Part shown: positions 44,123 to 51,948 of the stretch, one piece after another
Numbering within the stretch: the stretch's first letter is position 1
How the letters are laid out: each line of letters begins with the position of its first letter
Origin: Zygnema cylindricum
Taxonomy: Eukaryota; Streptophyta; Zygnematophyceae; Zygnematales; Zygnemataceae
Length of the DNA stretch: 51,948 nucleotides
NCBI GenBank assembly: GCA_037447655.1
Contig: JBBHKE010003119.1
Coordinates: forward strand, 1 to 51,948
Direction: 5' to 3'
Position numbers and translations under genes: made by a program
Notes under the pieces: model-generated
Told to the model about the DNA's origin: nothing
The model's input: the letters and a program-made list of their open reading frames with translations, nothing else
Database searches by the model: none

Positions 44123-45478
44123 TCAACACCAACCGAAGCGGAAGACGTGGTTGAAATATACCCGGAATCAAGGGATAGGGGAGAAGTCGAAATTGTTTAG
44201 AAGAATCCACAAAAACAATCAATTCCAGCAAACAGAGTTTGAGGGAGGAAGGAGAAGCAATAAAAGACTGCAAGAGAGACAAGTTAACAACAAGGTAACC
44301 AAGCTATCTCACCCCGATGAACCTCAAACTTATAATGAGGCGATGAACTCTCTTGAGAGTAAACCCGTGGAAGACAGCCCTTAATGAGGAGATGGTCTCA
44401 ATTATGGCGGCCGATATATGGGAGGTGGTGGACTGTCCACCTAACAGAAAGCCAATAGGGTGTAAATGGGTATGTAAACTAAAACTCAACCCGGATAAAA
44501 CCATTGAGCGCTACAAGGCTCGATTAGTGGCTAAAGGATTCACTCAAAAGGAGGGGATTGACTACGAGGAGACCTTTGCCCCGGTCGTCAAGTTTCCCTC
44601 CGTCCGGATACTTCTCAGTCTGGCGGCAGGAGAACACATGGAAGTGCATCAAATAGACATCAAGACGGCCTTCCTACATAGAGAGTTGGAAGAGGAGATT
44701 GGATGACACCATTAAGCGCTACAAGGCTCGGTTAGTGGCTAAAGGATTCAATCAAAATGAGGGGATTGACTACGAGGAGACCTTTGCCCCGGTCGTCAAG
44801 TTTCCCTCCTTCCGGATACTTCTCAGTTTGGCGGCAGGAGAAGACATGGAAGTGCATCAAATAGACATCAAGACGGCCTTCCTACATGGAGAATTGGAAG
44901 AAGAGATCTTTATGCTACAGCCCGAAGGATTTGTGGAGCAAGGAGAGGAGAGTAAGGTATGCCGTTTGATCAAATCTTTGTATGGGTTGAAACAAGCGTC
45001 CGGCAATAGAATAAGAAGCTCGATGAGTATTTTACAAGTTTGACATATATTCAAATAAGCTCAGATCACTCAATTTACTTGTTTGAGGATGAGGCAAGAA
45101 TTATTTTTATTGCAATTTATGTTGATGATTTGCTTGTTTTAAGTAAATCTATGGATAAAATTAACAATTTGAAAACGAATCTAAAAGGTAGATTTGAGAT
45201 GAAGGATATGGGAGAAGCAAGGTATATTTTGGGAATTAAGGTAGAGAGAGACAGAGATAGAAAGATAATAATATTAACTTAGAAGGAGGCCATTGGAAAC
45301 ATCTTAGAAAGATTCCAAATGGACAAGGATAATAGTTGTACCACTCCAATGGAACTAAAGAATGGAAGTGAGGGGAGTGAGGAAGAGGGAGTTATAATCT
45401 CGGATGATGAGTTAAGCCCTGAAGAGAAGAGATTTATGCAGGAAATTCCTTATATACAAGTAGTGGGTGTTGTTTTTG
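44123..45478 (+). pseudogene. Copia pol fragment (integrase tail-RT), gag to integrase deleted
   Basis: The integrase-RT linker (EFEGGRRSNKRLQERQ, KVTKLSHPDEPQTY) begins about 120 bp after the LTR. RT follows with KPIGCKWVCKLKLNPDKTIE. A 208-bp tandem duplication (44,493-44,700 and 44,701-44,908) repeats the [11 protein letters not shown] to LEEEI part and shifts frame. RT continues with YVDDLLVLS near 45,118-45,144 and stops near 45,478 at an abrupt junction. RNase H is missing. Confidence 0.88.
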
Positions 45479-45818
45479 GAAACATTTAGTCCTCTCTATA
45501 TCTCGTTGCTATGCTGCCATGTTGCGCTAGTCTGACATCGCAGTTGCGCTGCTCCAATATTGCAGTTGCGCTGGTCGATCAGAGCAACCATAGCACCCAT
45601 AGCAGTTGTGTAAGAAAGATTTTCCGGACTTAGTTATTTTGTGTGCAAGATGAATTGCGGAAGACAAGATTTAGTGTTGCATGTAATTCTAAAGGGAGTA
45701 CACAGATTCGGTGCACTTCTGGCACACGTGTCGATCCATGTGGAAGTCAAGATTGATTGTTTCGGACGAAGAAGTACAATTTCATTTGGGAACCGGATTT
45801 ACACGTGGAGGTTCATCT
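45479..45818. other. Unassigned segment with 'gttgcgctg' repeats
   Basis: About 340 bp with several 'gcagttgcgctg' units like those at 32,390-32,450 and 46,500-46,880 in family B interiors and LTR flanks. Probably a family B fragment; no gene seen. Confidence 0.4.
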
Positions 45819-46796
45819 TGTTGTCCATAGCTTATTTCAACCATGGATTACTCACGGAAACACCCACAGACTACCTCAAAAACAGCTGTGTTTCAGACGA
45901 CACAGATTACTCCACACTAAACGAAATAGTCTCAAACTGTACCAATATGCAGTATATCATATAAACTGTAAACTCCCAAAGTTACAGCCAAATACACCAA
46001 GGCATCTAGAAGATACAGGCTCCAGAGTTTCCCAAAAATAGCTGACAGTTAGACTGTTCACAAACTTCACAAACTAACCAGTTAGACTGTTCACAGAATC
46101 TTACAGAAATACTGAAATACAATGAAACTTCACACACATATAGATTCTATATCATAGAATAACTCCACAAAGTTTCACATGAAAACACCAATCAGAGTGA
46201 TCACACCAACAGGTCAAAGATGCAGAAAACAGTCTGCCATTACTTTGATTAACTTGACTGCGATGCATAAAATAATCTAAATCCTGCAAGTTATACTCAG
46301 AGTACGGAGGCATACCAGCCGTACTGTATCTACTCCAATAACCTAACTAGTCAAAAGGACAAACCTCTGTTGTACAGAATATTTACACCGTACTCTTCGT
46401 ATGTCAGAAACTAAGCTACCACTAAGCAACCACTAAGCTACCACTATCGTTTAATCATCATTACTTGAAATCTATCCTATTCATATTATCCGTAGTTGCG
46501 CTAGCTGCGCTGGCTGCGCTTTCCGTACGGATCATAAAAATAGCCGCAACTGCGTTGACTTAACTGCGTCGCAGCTGCTCCGTACTGGCGGCGCCTATTT
46601 AAACATTCCGTTTATTTTACATCGGATCGCTTCGCGATCCGCCGTCCATTTGTCATTGCTTGTTCACACCACTCAATGAGTCTTTTACGTAACTTTAAAA
46701 AACAATCCGTTCGCTCCCCCAATCCGTGAATCTATTCAAACCTCCATATTAAGTCCAATTAGCAATTACGCACGAAACTGACTTTTGAAAACAACA
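45819..46796 (-). mobile_element. 3' LTR of truncated family B element
   Basis: TGTTGTCCATAG to GAAAACAACA with dyad GTACGG/CCGTAC (46,302-46,324) and perfect GGATCGC hairpin (46,624-46,640). Interior sequence of the element continues to the right, up to 48,837. Confidence 0.88.
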
Positions 46797-47652
46797 CTCG
46801 CCCGAAAATTTAGTTTCGTGCACCCAGAAAAATATGCAACGTGTAATGCTATGTTGCTACGCTGCGCTAGTTTGACATCGCAGCGCAGTATGAATACAAA
46901 GTGCAGCGTGTACTTTTTCACCTTTAACTTCCTCCTCATAGCCTCATCTATTGAGACTGAAGCTTTCAAATTCTACACTCCCCTAAAGCTTTAGACTTAT
47001 TAGTCCTTGTTGTACGCAAATGTTTCTACTCTAATGGATAAACAAAAGAAAAAAAAATATATATATATTCAAAATTCTGTATCAACCTCCACTGTTTATC
47101 ATACAATAAATTTAGCAGAAACAACACATCACAAGTGCTTTGCTGACGTCGCCATTGCTCTTGCTGCCTTCTGCCAATTCCCAGTCGCTTGCTGCCTTCT
47201 TGCAAAAAGTGTCCTGTAATAGCTCCCCTTACGCCATAAATGCATAACCCCTGAATATTAGTTGCGTGCACGTGGAATAGAAAAATCAGCGTGTAAGTGT
47301 CATACATCACCACTCCTTTCGCTGCGCCGCTATGCTGTGTCATTGTTCTCGACGCGAACTTCTTTCGATGATTCTCCACTGCTTTCGCTGCGCTCTGCCA
47401 TGTCTTTCGAAATATTCCTCCCTGAACAAGTCATTGCTTCCACTACCTCCTTCGTTTTAAAAAAAAATACATAAATAAATCTTTTTGTTTCTTTTCAACT
47501 AACTCAACATGGAAGATTACAAATCTAAAATCCTACCAAAAACAAATCGAATGCCAAACGAAGTTGTCTTTATAAGACATGCCTGTAATATAAGTTTTTC
47601 CAAAATTAAGATTTCTCTAAATTCACATTCTTCAAAAATATACTCCAGAAAA
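46797..47652 (-). other. Non-coding 3' interior of truncated family B element
   Basis: Purine tract CGGGCGAG (minus) borders the LTR. The rest corresponds to 32,238-33,391 of the other family B element: short 'gctgcgct' repeats and AT-rich sequence with no credible gene. Confidence 0.55.
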
Positions 47653-48837
47653 TCATTTCTCCCGCTCTCTTATCTTGATCACTTTCTGAGCATGTTTTCT
47701 TCTACCCTTTATCCTTTGAATATTACATCTTCTTTTTGTTCTCTTCATGATCTTTTGTCTTGTTTGAAGGTTTACATTTCTGTCACAATTTTCTACTTGT
47801 TTAATGTCAAAAACACTTGTTTTCTGTTTCACCTTTATGTTTTTCTCCATAGATTTGCTACTTCCATCAACTTCATTCATCTGAGAAATTTTAATTGTGA
47901 TTCTTCTTCTTTTTAGCTGCACTCTTTTAACTTTTGCATTTCTATTACATTTTTCACTCCCACAAACTTCTTTTCTCACTCCAATTTTCTGAACAGTTTT
48001 TCTTTGTTTTTCTCCTAGTTCACCAATTTTCACGGCCACCTTATTTCTAGTTTCAGCTTATAAGTGTCCATCACTTCCTTCAACTCCTCTTACTTTAGTT
48101 AACAAACTTTCTTGTAAGCAATTTTCACTCACAGATTTTTCATCTGATAAGGTCACAGAAATCGTGTCTTTCTCTCTTTCGTCCTTCACCACACTTTCTT
48201 TGGTGACATAACTCCTTCCACCAGTTTCCACATTATGCACCTCATTCTTAATTCCAGTTTTCTTCATATCTTCGCCCGGTCCTTCTAGAAAAACTGGGTT
48301 TAGTTTATTAGTCTTTATGTGTAAGTATTTTTCGGCTTCCACTTGCAAGTGACCTTCACTTCCTCTAATTTCTCTTACTTCAAACAACTCTTCCTCCTGT
48401 AACTCTTTGTTACTCACTAATCTGATGTCTGGAAAAGGGACAGACACTAAATCCTTTTCTGTCACCTCCTCCTTTACTCCATTCCAAACAGCACAGAAGG
48501 TCGGTAAATACATAAATTCGTCAACACACGGTGTATGCCTTTTGTCATTTGTCGAGTCTTGTCTCTCACTCACGAAAGCACTTGATTCCTTTCTCGTTGG
48601 GGTTCGAACTAGGGTGTTGTCCCATCCATCTCTGAAATTCCCTGTAACACATGCACTTTTATACGATGGACATACCCTGAAGGTATGTCCTAAATCATTA
48701 CAGTAAAAACAATTCTTTGGCCGATCTCCGAACTCACTATTACCTTTAAATTTCTGAAACTGAGACTTAGATTCCTTTACATTCCTTTCACTTGATAAAA
48801 CCTTTCTATTAGCCTCTTCATCTAGAATGACTTGTCT
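47653..48837 (-). pseudogene. gag: Family B gag (3' half) with same-frame basic extension
   Basis: The frame enters at 48,837 with RQVILDEEANRKVLSSERN (N-terminal capsid lost), then zinc knuckle CFYCNDLGHTFRVC near 48,690-48,735, then about 190 residues of acidic, repetitive tail, ending TAA at 48,058. Exactly in the same frame the next 128 codons (to 47,653) are Lys/Arg-rich (KRRRITIKISQ, RTKRRCNIQRIKGRRK). The upstream residues of the open frame beyond 48,837 belong to the opposite-strand copia. No pol. Confidence 0.8.
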
Positions 48838-50238
48838 AGCTACACGCTTACTCCAATTCCCACTTGTCGGATTTATTACGCTGATGACAGCGGTGTGGAG
48901 GCTACGGCAAAGGGAATCGTGGAGTTTTCTTGTGACATCAATGGTCAAGTTGTAAAAAGGACTTTGTATGATGTTCTCTATATCCCAAAGTTTAAGAAAA
49001 AATTGTTTTCCACTTCAGTGGCCGAAATGAAAGGTTTTGAAATTTTACAAAAGAATGGGAAAAATGTAGTAAACAAAGATGGGAGAGTAGCTCTGGTAGG
49101 AACTAGAGGCCCAAACTTATTGTACGGGGTGGACTTAGCTAATGAAATTGACTTTGCATACTCCGGTGTCCTTCCGGAAAATGTTTTGTGGCATAAGAGG
49201 CTCGGTCATGTTCATCATGAAAGGCTTGATAAAAGGATAAAACAAAATATGATAGATGGAGTTAAATTAGGACAAACACATTCCCATGTATGTGATGGAT
49301 GTGCTTTGGGAAAGCTTCATAAGCTGCCCCTACCTCAGACCGCGGATAACCGAGCCACTCATTTACTACAAATTATTCATTCGGATGTGTGGGGACCATC
49401 AAACGTTCCTTCCCTTAGTGGCAGCCGATTTTTGGTCACTTTTACGGATGATTTCTCAAGATACAACAAGGTTTACTTTATGAAGGAAAAGAGTGAAGTG
49501 CTCACTCACTTCAAACATTTTCGGGTGTGGGCGGAAAAGCTTCATGGGAAAACGATCTTTTCCCTTCGGTCCAACAACAGAGGAGAATGCATTCTCGGAC
49601 TATTTGAAAGAAAACGACATTTCTCGGCAATTTACAGTTCCCTATACTCCAGAACAAAATGGAGGTCCCTATACTCCTGAAAAAAATGGAGTATCAAAAA
49701 GACTCAACCGGACTCTAACGGAAAGTGCAAATCTATGATGCTAGATAAAGGAATATATTTCAAATATTGGAGTGAGGAATTCTCTTGTGCTTCGTATATT
49801 ATGAATAAAATAGAGACTAGAGCAATGGAAGGGAAAACACTATATGAAATATGGACAAGAAGAAAACCGAATGTTAGTCACTTTTGGGTGTTTCGTAGTA
49901 AATGTTTTATTTTGGATAATCTCCCTATTTCTAAGCTTAGTCCGAAATCGGTTCCCGGGATTTTTATGGGATATGATGATTAGTCTGTAGGCTATATAGT
50001 ATATAATAAGGATAAGAATACTCTTTCAACTGCTAGAAATATCCACGTTAAGAAAAAGAGTTAATCGGTAGATGTTTTTGGCATGACGGATTGTTGAAAA
50101 GAATAATTAAACTGGTTCATAAAAGTGATAAAGAGATGATTGTAGACAAGATGACAAAACAGGTGCCTTCTCCTAAGTTAAAATTTAGCAAAGAAAATTG
50201 TGGACTTAAATTAAAAGTTGATTAAGATTAAAGGGGAG
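48838..50238 (+). pseudogene. Ty1/copia (family C) protease-integrase remnant with RT deleted
   Basis: It begins abruptly in the protease C-terminal part (YYADDSGVEATAKGI, LYDVLYIPKFKKKLFS), then pre-integrase WHKRLGHVHHERL, zinc tail CDGCALGKLHK and integrase HSDVWGPSNVPSL. The second catalytic motif is SNNRGE instead of SDNGGE, so Asp is lost. A 27-bp in-frame duplication doubles PYTPEQNGG (49,640 and 49,667). After WTRRKPNVSHFWVF...IFMGYDD a deletion removes RT; a short RNase H tail (MTKQVPSPKLKFSKENCG) follows. Purine tract attaaaggggag ends it. Confidence 0.88.
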
Positions 50239-51140
50239 TGATCAAAAGAATTAATTAATATTCAATTCTTAATTTAGACTCTAAAGTGAAGAGAGAGAGA
50301 GAGTCACCATGGCAACCGCCAAAGTCAGAAAGAAATAGGCAGATAGGCAAAAAGATTGATAGATTACAAAAATGTTGTTATAAACAGGATTTGAACCTTG
50401 GTATGGAGAGTACTCAACAGACGTATTCCTTAACCATTAAGGTGTTAACAAAATCATAAACGTATGTGGTTGGGTAATTAATTTAAGTGTTACGCAAAAC
50501 GTCACTTTCACTTAAACATACCAAAATTGACAAAACGTCATCTATGGTCAAACAGCGCTCGCGGACGCGAATCTAACCGTGTAAAATACATTATCGGATG
50601 GACGTCCTCGCCCCCACCAAACCCGAATGAATCTTTGGCGGCTTTCGGACATAGCAGCGCGTTGTGCCATGTGGCGCCACATCATTGGACGCTAGAAAAA
50701 ATTGGGAGGAGTAACAATGGCTCCTAAATTGACAAGTGTCAACTAGAAGGCCATGTTATACAATGGCAGTACAAGAAGTACAATCGGCCACTGTACCTTC
50801 TTGTACTATCCACTATTTTGATAGGCCTAGGGTAAAGTAGTAGGTAGTTTTCAGTAGGAGTTAAGGGACTTAGCGTGTTTGAGTCGCCTCTCCACAGGTG
50901 ACCTTTTGTATTTATAGGCCATCTTTGGCTAGCCATAACTTACTGCTTAGGGGAGCAAATTCAGTGATTCTTTTTGCGTTTGACTCAAGTGAGTCTTGTC
51001 CTCATAGGGGTGAAGATGGTCAAAATATTTGGGTGCCTTGGCGGCACTTATTGAGTGGGAAAGTGAAAGGGGAAAATATTATCTAAGAGGCTAAACAAAC
51101 GCTACTCATTTTGTGGGTTAATAAAAACCACAAAATTTCA
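50239..51140 (+). mobile_element. LTR between a pol end and a gag start (family C)
   Basis: TGATCAAAAGAATT to CACAAAATTTCA, 902 bp. It follows a polypurine tract and precedes a primer site, so it is shared by tandem elements. Contains an antisense tRNA-like segment with D-arm CCTT/AAGG and box B GGTTCAAATCC (50,387-50,397), the GTAC hairpin (50,769-50,806) and a TATA-like TATTTATAG near 50,909. Confidence 0.8.
50378..50451 (-). other. Antisense tRNA-like segment in LTR (best preserved)
   Basis: On the minus strand TTGTTAA...TTATAACAA pair as an acceptor (6 of 7), CCTT-AATGGTT-AAGG is a perfect D arm, and box B GGTTCAAATCC is perfect. The anticodon arm has two mismatches and the T stem is decayed, so it is tRNA-derived, not a working tRNA. 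Confidence 0.65.
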
Positions 51141-51290
51141 AGTTATAGGCCCACCCCCTAGGGTGCCCATATTTAATGGATCAGACTTTCTTTATTGGGA
51201 AACGATGATGGAGGGAGAACTTTTTGAGAAGCACCTATAGGGCATAGTGTTCGGGCAAATTCGATGTCCACTTCAACCAAGGTTTAAATG
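51141..51290 (+). pseudogene. Copia primer site and gag start remnant
   Basis: AGTTATAGGCCCACC (half-tRNA site, two mismatches) opens the usual gag start GPPPRVPIFNGSDFLYWE...ELFEKHL, then a stop and loss of frame by 51,290. The stretch 51,290-51,505 shows no motif. Confidence 0.75.
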
Positions 51291-51509
51291 AACACGTTTT
51301 TTTGGCACCTCCACCACCACAGTTAGCATCACGAACGATGACGAGGAATGGGAGGAAATAATCAAGGATGGAGAAAATGGAGGAATTTCTTCTGGAAAGA
51401 CTCCATTGTTAAGGACTATACCAGCGCAACACCACCTACAATTGTGACAAGGAGTCAGATTGAACGGTTAGAATATGAAAATTGAGACTATAAGGATGTC
51501 ATGCCGCAT

Positions 51510-51790
51510 CGCGTCGGTTGCCCGCGCGCACGATATTATGCTAGCACGCGCGATATTCGGCGTGCGTGCACGATATAATACATGCACGCGCAGTATTTTG
51601 CAAGCACGCGCCGTATTTCTCAACCGCGCGCAGTATTTCTCACGCACGCGCAGTATTTCTCACGCACGCGCGGTATTCTGCACGCACGCGCAGTATTTTG
51701 TATGCACGCGCAGTTTAAGGCACGCGCGCGCGGTTTTATGCATGCACGCGCGGTTTAATGCATGCACGCACGATTTTCGCATGCATATAT
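51510..51790. repeat. 20-bp GC-rich minisatellite (cacgcgc-agtattttg-ca type)
   Basis: About 14 units with a CACGCGC core and a 'agtatttt'/'ggtttaatg' spacer, period close to 20 bp. The 105-codon frame across it (Ala/Arg/His repeats) is the array translated, not a gene. Confidence 0.9.
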
Positions 51791-51948
51791 GAGTTTCATT
51801 CTCACGTGCGATTTAATTCCAATTCATATTTTTAGGTTTCATTGAGTAGTACTAATTTCGTGCGATATGTTTCATTTCGTGCGTAGGTACACGATTTTCG
51901 AAGTTGGACGCGAAACATCGTTTGGGCGACGTGACGCGATTTCAAGTA

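Noticed and set aside
48838-48948. N-terminal part of the minus-strand frame ending at 48,948
   Set aside because: Upstream of 48,837 it is the antisense of the plus-strand copia; only the part below is gag.
51475-51792. 105-codon Arg/Ala/His-rich frame
   Set aside because: It is the 20-bp CACGCGC minisatellite read through; no start context or homology.

Overview
The window is nuclear DNA of a green plant (streptophyte), almost certainly a repeat-rich, non-seed lineage; a charophyte alga or an early land plant fits best. The clues are an F-box/PP2-like gene, LTR retrotransposons whose primer-binding sites match the anticodon arm of a plant-type initiator tRNA-Met, and a Ty3/gypsy element carrying a cytosine-5 DNA methyltransferase, a combination reported from charophytes. 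The species is inference. There are no operons, rRNA genes or CRISPR arrays. A 10-N assembly gap lies at 17,203-17,212.

Layout. 1-9,784: Ty1/copia remnants on both strands, nested with solo LTRs. One copia pol (+) is split by a solo LTR (target duplication GAGTG). Its 3' LTR is split by another solo LTR (GTACT). A second copia (-) follows. 9,785-10,740: relics of copia and of a non-LTR reverse transcriptase. 10,740-17,200: the only host-gene island, an F-box/PP2-like gene at 12,302-13,700 with a 1-nt frameshift near its start, surrounded by microsatellites, a 62-bp tandem array and five copies of a short AATAAA-ending repeat. 17,213-29,410: a Ty3/gypsy element on the minus strand, in the order gag, protease, C5-methyltransferase, reverse transcriptase, RNase H, integrase, duplicated PHD finger. 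It is split by a young gag-only copia-type element (21,161-25,652; 1,309-bp LTRs, 5-bp target duplication GAGAT). 29,411-36,792: AT-rich simple repeats, a second gag-only element family on the minus strand (31,090-35,965), and an LTR-like fragment. 36,793-45,478: a degraded copia (+) with both LTRs, a solo LTR inside its gag, and a fragmentary second pol behind its 3' LTR. 45,479-51,948: a truncated gag-only element (-), a copia of another family (+), an LTR joined to a second gag start, and a GC-rich 20-bp minisatellite.

How it works together. Autonomous copias of the families seen here would supply protease, integrase and RT to gag-only relatives, of which three are present. All three have the same plan: half-tRNA primer site, CCHC gag with acidic tail, in-frame TAA, then a strongly basic same-frame extension. 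The copia-type LTRs share two unexpected modules: an antisense tRNA-like (Pol III box B) segment about 150-220 bp from the LTR start, and a GTAC-rich dyad hairpin upstream of the TATA box. The gypsy element pairs a DNA methyltransferase (writer) with a C-terminal PHD finger (reader) in one element. Almost every coding region is decayed; the gag-only element at 21,161-25,652 and the F-box gene are the best-preserved units.
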